From Pseudobdellovibrionaceae bacterium (GTDB lineage: Bacteria; Bdellovibrionota; Bdellovibrionia; Bdellovibrionales; UBA1609), in the NCBI GenBank assembly GCA_020635075.1, contig JACKAM010000002.1, forward strand, positions 806,001 to 870,000: 64,000 nucleotides of DNA. The letters are read 5' to 3'. The position numbers were made by a program, and so were the translations under genes. Below the pieces are notes generated by a model, which was not told the origin of the DNA, ran no database searches, and saw nothing but the letters and a program-made list of their open reading frames with translations. The number at the start of each line of letters is the position of its first letter. Within the stretch, counting starts at the first letter, position 1. Of this stretch, positions 15,346-22,756 are shown in pieces.

Positions 15346-15438
15346 GTAATGTTCCCGGTTAAAACTTGTAATGCATGACAGCTGACCTTCTTGGTAACTC
15401 AGATGGCGTGCATTACAAGTTTTAACCGGGAACATTAC
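15346..15438. mobile_element. MITE-like element with perfect 30-bp terminal inverted repeats
   Basis: 15346-15375 and 15409-15438 are exact reverse complements over 30 bp, starting GTAATGTTCCCGGTTAAAAC, with a 33-nt centre. If the outer base is excluded the element begins and ends in TA, as for TA-targeting families. It encodes nothing. Its right end touches the stop codon of the JAMM gene, and its transcript would fold into one long hairpin that may act as that gene's terminator. The 15177-15345 stretch before it holds nothing I can identify. Confidence 0.65.
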
Positions 15439-16181
15439 TAACGGGCACCGTAGTGAAAGAGGACCATTTCGCCGCCAAAGTTGGCTATGCTATACATGTG
15501 AATGGGAAAGCGATGGGGGTTATCGAATGCAAAAAACTTGCTCCAGCTGTCCGCCACTTCGATATCCCCTTTGCTTAAGGGACCCCGACTTGGGTGGTTG
15601 TGGAAAAACTGAACGGAAACAATGTCACCGCCCTCGGGGTTAGCCCTTGAGACGGGAATAATCGCCTTTTTGCCGTCGATATGGGCTCTTGAATGACTTT
15701 CGATGATGTGTACCTCTGGATCTCCATGTTTCTTGTTGATCACCAACACACCGATCTCAGTTTCGACCGGTCGGCGGGCAAGTTCCGAGTAGATGGAGAT
15801 CACAGCTCCTCGCTCGCTAGCGGACAAATGACGAAAACCCAACACTTCAACAACCAACCACTCACCTATAGATTTCACTCCGGGGACCTCAAAACCAAGA
15901 AGTCTGCCGTCGTATTTGAGGTAGTCCTCAGCCCCCCACTGCCTCCAAGTCTCCATACTCACCAGTCTGTCGGGCGGTAGGCTTCGACCCTTAAAGCTCC
16001 AACTGGCGTACATATACTGGGCTCGAGGCCGACCCTCATTGGCCAAGTCAGCCGCACAAAGGCTTCCCGGCACGCCAAAAGACGGCTGCCAGCTGACCAT
16101 AAAGTAGACAACTAAGATCCCGAGATAGCTCAGGAATTTTGTGTGCTTCACGCCCTTAGAACTATTCAATCTCCAGGCCAT
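15438..16181 (-). CDS. Exported JAMM/MPN-type metalloprotease-like protein
   Basis: 247 residues from ATG 16181; a GTG at 16151 would start at the signal peptide itself. The hydrophobic stretch FLSYLGILVVYFMVSW indicates export. The C-terminal half carries the JAMM Zn-site pattern H-N-H-P-S at about residues 194-198, then S203 and D206 (PLSKGD), with an upstream Glu in ETEIGVLVINK. It resembles the RadC/JAB fold. JAMM proteins are usually cytoplasmic isopeptidases, so an exported form is unusual. Substrate unknown. Divergent from the 16327 gene. Confidence 0.65.
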   Translation of the reverse strand: MAWRLNSSKGVKHTKFLSYLGILVVYFMVSWQPSFGVPGSLCAADLANEGRPRAQYMYASWSFKGRSLPPDRLVSMETWRQWGAEDYLKYDGRLLGFEVPGVKSIGEWLVVEVLGFRHLSASERGAVISIYSELARRPVETEIGVLVINKKHGDPEVHIIESHSRAHIDGKKAIIPVSRANPEGGDIVSVQFFHNHPSRGPLSKGDIEVADSWSKFFAFDNPHRFPIHMYSIANFGGEMVLFHYGAR

Positions 16182-16326
16182 TTGGCCACAATTTTTGTCC
16201 CAACCGGAGAGTATTTTCAGGGTCCAAAGGCTCAAGTGGCCCTGGTTTTCAGTTCTCCCGGGCAAGGCCCTTGCTTTGTTGATAGACCAATCTGATTGAT
16301 TGGGTTCATTTGACTGGGTTGTGGTG

Positions 16327-16830
16327 ATGAAACAATTGTCTCTCTGCTTTACTCTGTGGGTATTGGTTTTTGTGGCTTCAGTAATGGTAAGTCCTGCCCA
16401 CTCCCTTTCCATTAAAAACATCGATAATCAGGAAATGAGACGGCTGCAGAATACCTTTCGTAATTTTCAGGCTCTCGATTCTAAGGTCGGCAAGGAATCC
16501 ATTGTCGGTAAAAACTGGAACTGCGACCTATATGGAATCAGAACGCGCCTTCAGGTGGAGAAAGATCTCCTTCTCTACAGCTTTCGTGGGCTGGGAGATT
16601 CCATGATCAATAAGGGGGCTCAACCCATTTCCAGGTACTCATGGACTAAGATCGGGCTGCAAGGTACCAATGATAAGCTGACTGATGTTTTGCGCTTCTC
16701 ACCAGACCGACAAAACCTCATTGCCGAATTGAGCGTGGATATTGCTGACCTCCCTACGACTAACGTCTTGGAAACCAATTCTCTCGTTTCTCCTCGACGA
16801 CGAGTCGTCGCCTACGCCTTGTGTAAGTGA
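16327..16830 (+). CDS. Exported hypothetical protein
   Basis: 167 residues from ATG 16327. The signal peptide LCFTLWVLVFVASVMVSPAHS fixes this start; an in-frame ATG 27 bp upstream would put a non-signal extension in front. The mature protein is mixed alpha/beta in composition with two cysteines, one near its C-terminus. No family recognised. Likely periplasmic. Confidence 0.6.
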   Translation: MKQLSLCFTLWVLVFVASVMVSPAHSLSIKNIDNQEMRRLQNTFRNFQALDSKVGKESIVGKNWNCDLYGIRTRLQVEKDLLLYSFRGLGDSMINKGAQPISRYSWTKIGLQGTNDKLTDVLRFSPDRQNLIAELSVDIADLPTTNVLETNSLVSPRRRVVAYALCK

Positions 16831-16959
16831 CCTGACTCTCTACTCTCTTCTGGATCACCCGCCGTCCGGGGGACAGCCTCCTGGATTGACCCAATCTTTA
16901 GACAAAACATAAAATAGATTGAAAGCACCTCGACACTTAGACGCCAAAGGACGACATCC

Positions 16960-18450
16960 ATGATTGTGCGCCCGACACTGATTCTATTTTTGTTTTCTCT
17001 AACTCTGACGTTGACCCCTTCATCAAGCGCCGAGCCCTGGCTTTCAGTTCGCTACGCCCAAAACTGTGCAAGCTGTCACTCCCCGGGCCGGTGGAACCTT
17101 AAGGCCGTTGACCGGCGGTGTACTCTTTCTTGTCAGGGCTGCCACGTTAACCCAAACGGGGGAGGTTTGCGCAACCAATATGGAGTGTGGAATCAACAGC
17201 GGTGGCTGCGGTCATTTTACTCTAATAACCTCCGCAATAAGAGAACTCCTGCTGCCCTCAAGTATCAGTCATATGCTGAACACCTGAGCTCGGTAAAAGA
17301 CAAAAAGGGTGGCAAGGGGAAAGGTAAAGACAAGAAGAAGTCAAAGAAGGCCGAGAAGCGCAAACCCTCTTCTGATGAGGACGCGGTTCCAAAACTGGTC
17401 GTCACGACCAACTTAAGCCCTCGCGATGCAGACTATGACCGCACCGATTACCACGAATGGAAGACCGAAGTCCCCATGGAGAAATTTCTCTCGACCATTC
17501 CCCATGACGACCCCTATCGCTTGGAACGACGGGAATGGATTTATGCCGGAGGCGACATCCGCTATATCTACGGTACGCAAACTGTGAATGACAACAAAAC
17601 TGACCTGAGTTTTCCTATGGCGGTTGATTTTGGCATTCGCTTTCGCCCAGTCCGAGAAAAGATTTCTTTGGTCCTAGAGCATCGGTACATCAACTCTCCC
17701 AACAACAAGGATCTGGAAGAGGCCTTTACTTCCAGCTCTCAGGTTCGCTCAGCCTACTTGATTGCCGATGACCTGTGGTGGAACACTTGGTTTATGGCCG
17801 GCCTTTATCGCCCCATGTTTGGCAACTATGTGCCTGACCACAATGCTTTGGCTCAGGAGATGGCCTTCGGTACTCAGTCTTACAAAACCATTTACAAGGC
17901 TGCCGGTATTGGCGGCTCACCCAACGTACCCTACGCCAATGTTCACATGATTGCGCCGATGGCTAACACCAACTATTCGCAAGATACAGGCTTCGTGGCC
18001 AACTTGGGTGCCCGAGCAGTAACCAAGTCGATGTCGCTCAACTTGTCCTACTGGAACACTTCAAATGAGTCATCTGGAGATAAGTTAGTCAAACAAATGC
18101 TCTCCATCTCTGGAGGTCTGATGTTTGCCCGCCTGGTGCTCTCGGGCGAATGGCTGCGGGTGGATGAAGAGTTTCAACCGGGTAAAAAAGATGGCGGTAA
18201 CGTAGTGACTCTGGATGCCAAGTATCGGCTATGGCGAGAAAATTATCTTACCACCACCTACGCCTACTCTAATGTTTCGCGCAGTCCGAGGCTAAAAACT
18301 GGTAAGGCCAGTGAGGTTAGTGTAGGTCTCAAAACTTTTCTCTACTCGGGAATGGAGTTTGAGATTCTGGCCATTAACCGCCCAACGGAATTCAACGGCG
18401 TCAAAACCGATGAAAAGCTTATGCAAGGACAGCTACATCTGTTTTTCTAG
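16960..18450 (+). CDS. Diheme cytochrome c fused to an outer-membrane porin
   Basis: 496 residues. A signal peptide ends near residue 24. Two heme-binding motifs follow, CASCH (36-40) and CQGCH (58-62), in a small domain ending VNPNGGG. Residues 113-136 are a Lys/Gly-rich linker. From about 185 to the end, alternating strands (WWNTWFMAGLYRP, KSMSLNLSYWNT) and a final Phe-Phe indicate a beta-barrel. The order matches Cyc2-type cytochrome-porins, which pass electrons across the outer membrane, but those have one heme. Partner and electron donor are unknown. It may equally be a porin with a periplasmic cytochrome cap. Confidence 0.75.
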   Translation: MIVRPTLILFLFSLTLTLTPSSSAEPWLSVRYAQNCASCHSPGRWNLKAVDRRCTLSCQGCHVNPNGGGLRNQYGVWNQQRWLRSFYSNNLRNKRTPAALKYQSYAEHLSSVKDKKGGKGKGKDKKKSKKAEKRKPSSDEDAVPKLVVTTNLSPRDADYDRTDYHEWKTEVPMEKFLSTIPHDDPYRLERREWIYAGGDIRYIYGTQTVNDNKTDLSFPMAVDFGIRFRPVREKISLVLEHRYINSPNNKDLEEAFTSSSQVRSAYLIADDLWWNTWFMAGLYRPMFGNYVPDHNALAQEMAFGTQSYKTIYKAAGIGGSPNVPYANVHMIAPMANTNYSQDTGFVANLGARAVTKSMSLNLSYWNTSNESSGDKLVKQMLSISGGLMFARLVLSGEWLRVDEEFQPGKKDGGNVVTLDAKYRLWRENYLTTTYAYSNVSRSPRLKTGKASEVSVGLKTFLYSGMEFEILAINRPTEFNGVKTDEKLMQGQLHLFF

Positions 18451-18460
18451 TTGATTTCTT

Positions 18461-19126
18461 TTACCCGATTTTGGGGTCCGCGATCATTGCAGCCAAGACG
18501 GCTTCATCCATGAGAACGAATTTTTGCCCGCTTGTGTCAAACTCGTAGACCTCGACATTGCCAATATCAAACCACCAGCCGTGAAGGGTGAGTTTTCCGG
18601 CGTCAATTCGCTCTTTTACCATAGGCGAAGAGCGCAAATTATCGAGCTGGCGAATTACGTTTGCCTGCGATACCTGGTTTACTTCACTAAGGCCGGGAGT
18701 AAGCTTTTCTTCACCATACGATTTCCCCTCCTTCACCTGCTCTACCCAGTGACTCAAATGATCACAAGAGGGCGGCACTTGGCCGGTTACCGCAGCTTGA
18801 ATCGCTCCACACTCCGAGTGGCCACAAACAACAATATGGGGAACTTCAAGAGCCATGAGAGCAAACTCAATTGCCGCCCAAACCGAGTCATGGCCTTTCG
18901 CCTTTCCGTCGGGCCCACAAGGAGCGACGAGGTTTCCCACATTACGGACGACAAAAAGATCTCCAGGGTCGGTCGAGGCAAAGACATTCACCGCAACGCG
19001 ACTGTCTGAACAGCCAATATAAAGTACGTCAGGCTTTTGACCCAAAGCCAAATCGGCAAAGGCATCCTTCATCTCCATCCGCCGCTCCTTGCGAAACTTG
19101 GACAATCCCTGTAAAAGTTTTTTCAT
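18461..19126 (-). CDS. Beta-class carbonic anhydrase
   Basis: 221 residues. It interconverts CO2 and bicarbonate in the cytoplasm. The Zn ligands are visible: C39 with the D41/R43 dyad in IGCSDSRVA, and H103 and C106 in VVCGHSECGAIQ. Length is normal for the family. It converges on the cytochrome-porin with 10 bp between the genes. With the SulP transporter nearby it may contribute to bicarbonate supply, but they are not in one operon. Confidence 0.95.
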   Translation of the reverse strand: MKKLLQGLSKFRKERRMEMKDAFADLALGQKPDVLYIGCSDSRVAVNVFASTDPGDLFVVRNVGNLVAPCGPDGKAKGHDSVWAAIEFALMALEVPHIVVCGHSECGAIQAAVTGQVPPSCDHLSHWVEQVKEGKSYGEEKLTPGLSEVNQVSQANVIRQLDNLRSSPMVKERIDAGKLTLHGWWFDIGNVEVYEFDTSGQKFVLMDEAVLAAMIADPKIG

Positions 19127-19277
19127 CGCCTTCCTCCCATAGATTCAGAGATTAGATATGCAGTCTGAAAGGAGGATTCGTCAACGCCACAGGTAATTTG
19201 GGACTGATTGACCTAATAAAAATCACCCACGAGAGGTACCCTCCTCTAGATTTTTTTCCTAACTCTGACTCGGCCGA

Positions 19278-19886
19278 TCAGAAGGCGAACTCGAAGGCTG
19301 CAGAATAGAAGACATTGGAGTCAAACTTCACGTCGCCACTGGCAATAAAGGAGCCTGCCTCAAGACTGAGGGCAAACCAATCCACAAACCAAATCTTAGT
19401 GCCTAAAAAGGCCTGGGTGTAATTGTAGTTAAACGCCGGAATAGTCACAAACAACTCTCCGGTGTCAGCGTCCTTCAGATCAGTGGAGTCATTTTCAACG
19501 CTGGTGTAGCGAACGCTAGCAAAGGGCTCAAAGGTCTTGGACTTGTAGCTGACGAAGAGTGCCCCATTGTAATAGCTGCCGCCAAAGGAAGTTCCCGTTC
19601 CGGCCCCCAAGGCCACGGAAAGGCCTGATTTTTGGTTATTCACCAGGGCGTATTTAAGCTTCAATCCGGCACTCAAGGCTTCCCACTGGACCCCAATATC
19701 AAGATCATCCGTCAATCCATAGTCGTAATGAAATCCCCAAAGGCCATCGACTGAGGACATAATCTTGATGTCATGATTGCCATCACCGTTGGATCTGGCC
19801 ACATCGTGATTGAGAATGGGGCCGATCGCACAGCTGGATACAAAAACCACGAGCAAAAGGGCATAGCCTCGACGAATTAATGACAT
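19278..19886 (-). CDS. Outer-membrane beta-barrel protein with a lipobox-like signal
   Basis: 202 residues from ATG 19886, chosen for AGGAGA about 7 bp upstream. The leader LLLVVFVSSCAIGP fits a lipobox (V-S-S-C). The remainder shows short alternating amphipathic strands rich in Tyr/Phe/Gly and ends EFAF, typical of a small barrel of about 8 strands. A lipidated N-terminus on a barrel is uncommon, so either the Cys is coincidental or the protein is an anchored surface barrel. Confidence 0.6.
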   Translation of the reverse strand: MSLIRRGYALLLVVFVSSCAIGPILNHDVARSNGDGNHDIKIMSSVDGLWGFHYDYGLTDDLDIGVQWEALSAGLKLKYALVNNQKSGLSVALGAGTGTSFGGSYYNGALFVSYKSKTFEPFASVRYTSVENDSTDLKDADTGELFVTIPAFNYNYTQAFLGTKIWFVDWFALSLEAGSFIASGDVKFDSNVFYSAAFEFAF

Positions 19887-19980
19887 AATTTTTCTCCTGA
19901 TTCTATGAAGTGTAGCGAAGATCGGAGGGAGAGCAACCTGCAAGATGTAAAAGAGGCCGCCAGTCGGTGTAAAATCTGAT

Positions 19981-20219
19981 CTTTGGTTGTTGATTCACAA
20001 AATCCTTTGTCAGTGACGTCAGCCGTTTGCCGACCATTCTCCGCAAATCCTCACGCGCCTTTCGGCCGCGGGCGCGTCTTCGGAACGCATCAGCTTCGCC
20101 GCTGCGCTTCGGATACGCCCCGCGCGACGGCAGAGGATTCGGATTTCCGGGAATGGCTCGGCAATCGGGCCTATTCCCAGACAACGGCCGCGCACCGTTT
20201 TGTGAATCAACAACAAAAG
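19981..20219. mobile_element. GC-rich palindromic element with 22-bp terminal inverted repeats
   Basis: CTTTGGTTGTTGATTCACAAAA (19981-20002, 22 bp) and its inverse at 20198-20219 match at 21 of 22 positions. The interior continues as an imperfect palindrome: GCCGTTTGCCGACCATTC near the left and GAATGGCTCGGCAATCGGGC near the right pair with gaps. The element is GC-rich and has no supported gene. It abuts the tRNA-Ser repeat array and looks like a MITE or a large structured RNA. The rest of 19887-20236 shows nothing else. Confidence 0.55.
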
Positions 20220-20236
20220 AGGGGCCAGGATAGAAG

Positions 20237-20286
20237 CATTTGCCACGGTCGCTCTTTCACTTCGAATCTCCCCTCTCTCCGCCACT
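20237..20286 (-). ncRNA. tRNA-linked RNA element, tRNA-Ser(UGA) locus, truncated copy D
   Basis: Only the 5' part remains: the tRNA-complementary segment, CGAAGTGAAAG, CGACC and the first bases of hairpin 1. It then runs into unrelated sequence next to the palindromic element. Confidence 0.6.
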
Positions 20287-20289
20287 AAC

Positions 20290-20320
20290 AAAAAAAGGCC
20301 GCTCATCGCGACCTTCTTTT
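20290..20320 (-). terminator. Repeat terminator, copy 4
   Basis: Imperfect hairpin: on the minus strand AAAAGAAGGTCGCG-ATGA-GCGGCCTTTTTTT, ending in a T7 run. Confidence 0.75.
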
Positions 20321-20485
20321 GCTCAGTTGCTGGGGGATTGTCCTACTGTCGCTCGCTTCACGCTCGCTCCATGCAGACCGCCGGCTCATTCGCTCTACCA
20401 AGCATCCTGCTTGGTAGCCCCTGTCAAATGGTTCCCATTTGCCACGGTCGCTCTTTCACTTCGAATCTCCCCTCTCTCCGCCACT
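20321..20485 (-). ncRNA. tRNA-linked RNA element, tRNA-Ser(UGA) locus, copy C
   Basis: Sequence-identical to copy A (20719-20883), offset by 398 bp; see that entry for the structure. Confidence 0.7.
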
Positions 20486-20488
20486 AAC

Positions 20489-20519
20489 AAAAAAAGGCCG
20501 CTCATCGCGACCTTCTTTT
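20489..20519 (-). terminator. Repeat terminator, copy 3
   Basis: Same hairpin and T7 run as at 20887-20917. Confidence 0.75.
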
Positions 20520-20684
20520 GCTCAGTTGCTGGGGGATTGTCCTACTGTCGCTCGCTTCACGCTCGCTCCATGCAGACCGCCGGCTCATTCGCTCTACCAA
20601 GCATCCTGCTTGGTAGCCCCTGTCAAATGGTTCCCATTTGCCACGGTCGCTCTTTCACTTCGAATCTCCCCTCTCTCCGCCACT
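20520..20684 (-). ncRNA. tRNA-linked RNA element, tRNA-Ser(UGA) locus, copy B
   Basis: Sequence-identical to copy A (20719-20883), offset by 199 bp. Confidence 0.7.
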
Positions 20685-20687
20685 AAC

Positions 20688-20718
20688 AAAAAAAGGCCGC
20701 TCATCGCGACCTTCTTTT
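20688..20718 (-). terminator. Repeat terminator, copy 2
   Basis: Same hairpin and T7 run; it ends RNA copy A. Confidence 0.75.
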
Positions 20719-20883
20719 GCTCAGTTGCTGGGGGATTGTCCTACTGTCGCTCGCTTCACGCTCGCTCCATGCAGACCGCCGGCTCATTCGCTCTACCAAG
20801 CATCCTGCTTGGTAGCCCCTGTCAAATGGTTCCCATTTGCCACGGTCGCTCTTTCACTTCGAATCTCCCCTCTCTCCGCCACT
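20719..20883 (-). ncRNA. tRNA-linked RNA element, tRNA-Ser(UGA) locus, copy A
   Basis: Read on the minus strand. The 5' segment (20858-20884) is complementary to the T-arm and acceptor of tRNA-Ser(UGA) with one inserted base. CGAAGTGAAAG and CGACC follow. Hairpin 1 is CAAATGG/CCATTTG (20823-20839). Hairpin 2 is CTACCAAGCA/TGCTTGGTAG with a 3-nt loop (20793-20815). Then come TGAGCCGGCGGTCTGCA (20770-20786), GCGAGC and AGGACAATCCCCC. Linkers between these blocks are 4, 7 and 6 nt, identical to the tRNA-Asn copy. The 3' end AATCCCCC...ACTGAGC resembles the tRNA's own AATCCCCC...ACTAGC and can pair with the 5' end. Confidence 0.75.
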
Positions 20884-20886
20884 AAC

Positions 20887-20917
20887 AAAAAAAGGCCGCT
20901 CATCGCGACCTTCTTTT
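20887..20917 (-). terminator. tRNA-Ser(UGA) terminator (repeat terminator copy 1)
   Basis: On the minus strand AAGGTCGC-GATGA-GCGGCCTT with one mismatch, then T7. It starts a few bases after the tRNA CCA end. Confidence 0.8.
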
Positions 20918-20922
20918 GCTAG

Positions 20923-21012
20923 TGGCGGAGAGAGGGGGATTCGAACCCCCGAGACCCGCAAAGGCCTGCCGGTTTTCAAGACCGGTGCTTTCAACCACTC
21001 AGCCATCTCTCC
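20923..21012 (-). tRNA. tRNA-Ser (anticodon UGA)
   Basis: The acceptor GGAGAGA pairs with TCTCTCC; discriminator G and encoded CCA follow. The anticodon arm CCGGT-CTTGAAA-ACCGG gives UGA. A long class II variable arm and the T-arm GGGGGTTCGAATCCCCC are present. 90 nt. It lies behind serS on the same strand and heads the repeat array. Confidence 0.97.
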
Positions 21013-21019
21013 ACCGACC

Positions 21020-21048
21020 AAATTACGCAGGACCCCTAGCCCTGGCAA
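21020..21048 (-). promoter_or_regulatory. tRNA-Ser(UGA) promoter
   Basis: On the minus strand TTGCCA (21043-21048) and TAATTT (21020-21025) are separated by 17 bp. Transcription would start at about the mature tRNA 5' end or a few bases before it. Confidence 0.55.
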
Positions 21049-21100
21049 CAAATTTGGTGAGGGATTTTAATGGTTTTGCTTCGCGGCAACCAGGAGGTGT

Positions 21101-22420
21101 TTACTTTTTACTCGCCTCAATGCACTTCAGTCCGCGCATATAGGGCTGAAGAACTGCCGGCACGGAAATGCTACCATCTTCATTTTGGTAGTTCTCTATA
21201 ATGGCAATCAAAGTGCGCCCCACAGCCAGGCCCGATCCATTCAGAGTGTGGACATATCGAGGCTTTGCCTTGGGCCCGCTGGGCCTAAAGCGGATCTCCG
21301 CCCGCCGAGCCTGGAAGTCCTCAAAGTTAGAACAAGAGCTGATTTCCCGATACTTCTGTTGTCCAGGAAGCCAAACCTCCAAGTCATAGCATTTGGCCGC
21401 ACCAAATCCGATGTCCTTGGTACAAAGAGCCATGACTCGATAAGGAAGCTCCAACTTTTTCAAGATCGTTTCCGCGTGACCCGTTAACTGCTCATGAGCC
21501 TCATAGGACTTGTCCGGATGAGCAAAGACCATCAGCTCTACCTTGTTGAACTGGTGCTGGCGAATGAGTCCCTTGGTGTCTTTTCCATAACTGCCAGCCT
21601 CTGAGCGAAAGCAGGGGGTATAGGCCACAAATTTAGTTGGCAGGTCTCCCTCCTCGAGGATTTCCTGGGCAAAATAATTGGTCACGGGGACTTCGGCCGT
21701 TGGTACCAAGTAGTAGTCTGTGCTGTCCAAATGAAAAACATCTTCCTTGAACTTTGGAAACTGCCCTGTGCCGAACAGACTTGAGCTATTCACGACAAAT
21801 GGAGGAATCATCTCCTCATAGCCATGTTCTTCACTGTGAACATCCATCATAAACTGAATCAACGCCCGCTCAAGAGCAGAGGCCGCTCCCCTCAAGAAGG
21901 TAAACCGGGCCCCTGTGACCTTTCCCGCCCGATCAAAATCGATGATGCCAAGAGACTCTCCCAGCTCCGTGTGCTCCTTAGCCGCAAAGCCCTGGCCCCG
22001 AGGCTCTCCCACTTTGCGGACTTCCACGTTGTCCTCTTCGCCCTTGCCGACCGGAGTTGTGTGGTGGCATTTGTTGGGTAATCGGGACAACAGGTCATTA
22101 AGTTCCTGCTCCTTCTGAACGGCGGTTTCGGTCATTTCCTTTACCCGACCACTCAGGGCCTGCATTTCCTCCAACAGAGATGAAGCGTCCTCTTTATTCT
22201 TCTTGCGCTTAGCGATTTCCTGACCAACCTTGTTTTGTTCAGCCCGCGCCTGCTCGGTTTGGGTGATCAGTGCCTTTCGTTCTGTGTTGAGCGCTAGAAG
22301 GCGATCCACTGCTCCCGGATCATCCCCCCGGTTCGCCAGACTATCCTTGTATTCGTCGGTATAGGCCTTCCCGGTCTCCGGGTTGACGTCGTTTTTTTCC
22401 AGGGCCTTAATATCAATCAT
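21101..22420 (-). CDS. serS: Serine--tRNA ligase
   Basis: 439 residues, class II aminoacyl-tRNA synthetase charging tRNA-Ser in the cytoplasm. The N-terminal antiparallel coiled-coil arm (about residues 30-105, ALITQTEQARAEQNKVGQEI) recognises the long variable arm. Motif 2 (TPCFRSEAGSYGKDTKGLIR) and motif 3 (LNGSGLAVGRTLIAIIENYQ) are intact. The start begins MIDIKALEKN. tRNA-Ser(UGA), one of its substrates, lies just downstream on the same strand. Confidence 0.97.
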   Translation of the reverse strand: MIDIKALEKNDVNPETGKAYTDEYKDSLANRGDDPGAVDRLLALNTERKALITQTEQARAEQNKVGQEIAKRKKNKEDASSLLEEMQALSGRVKEMTETAVQKEQELNDLLSRLPNKCHHTTPVGKGEEDNVEVRKVGEPRGQGFAAKEHTELGESLGIIDFDRAGKVTGARFTFLRGAASALERALIQFMMDVHSEEHGYEEMIPPFVVNSSSLFGTGQFPKFKEDVFHLDSTDYYLVPTAEVPVTNYFAQEILEEGDLPTKFVAYTPCFRSEAGSYGKDTKGLIRQHQFNKVELMVFAHPDKSYEAHEQLTGHAETILKKLELPYRVMALCTKDIGFGAAKCYDLEVWLPGQQKYREISSCSNFEDFQARRAEIRFRPSGPKAKPRYVHTLNGSGLAVGRTLIAIIENYQNEDGSISVPAVLQPYMRGLKCIEASKK

Positions 22421-22432
22421 CGAATCAGCTCC

Positions 22433-22729
22433 TTATTGTCCGGGGGCAATCAAAATATAAAGCCTGAGAAGCATACCCACCAGGACACAGATCAAATCAA
22501 ATACCAGAACTCCGACGACTCGCCAACCCCGAGATATGCGCATAAATGCCGCCGTGACTGTAACAATGACAAACAAAAACGCCAGGGTCCCATAATCGAA
22601 AATTTGATCGCCTATCAAAGAGAAGGTCAGGCCCAGGATTGTTCCCGAAACCAAGCGAAAGGCCCCAAGGGCAAAGCTATTCGACGAATTTCGCCATTTT
22701 TCCTGCATAACTTCAACAAATTGGCCCAC
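22433..22729 (-). CDS. Small three-helix inner-membrane protein
   Basis: 98 residues with about three membrane segments (FRLVSGTILGLTFSLIG, TLAFLFVIVTVTAAFM, VVGVLVFDLICVLVGMLL). No family recognised. It lies 27 bp after the large TPR gene and 12 bp before serS, so it is probably in their operon. Confidence 0.6.
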   Translation of the reverse strand: MGQFVEVMQEKWRNSSNSFALGAFRLVSGTILGLTFSLIGDQIFDYGTLAFLFVIVTVTAAFMRISRGWRVVGVLVFDLICVLVGMLLRLYILIAPGQ

Positions 22730-22756
22730 ACGACCTCCTGTTCTTTCTCATACTTA

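Larger units (their letters stand above)
20237..20920 (-). repeat. 199-bp tandem repeat array behind tRNA-Ser(UGA), 3.4 copies
   Basis: Units begin at 20237, 20436, 20635 and 20834 with an exact 199-bp period; the last is 87 bp. I see no differences between the three full copies. Each contains, on the minus strand, a terminator, a segment complementary to the tRNA-Ser(UGA) T-arm and acceptor, and one complete RNA element. The overlapping long reading frames in the repeat are by-products of the period and start inside the RNA. Confidence 0.95.

Noticed and set aside
20237..20920. CRISPR array
   Set aside because: Repeats are 199 bp, contiguous and without variable spacers; no cas genes are present.
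20240..20922. Overlapping 94-148 residue reading frames repeated every 199 bp
   Set aside because: They are by-products of the exact repeat period, start inside the RNA element, lack ribosome sites and resemble no protein.
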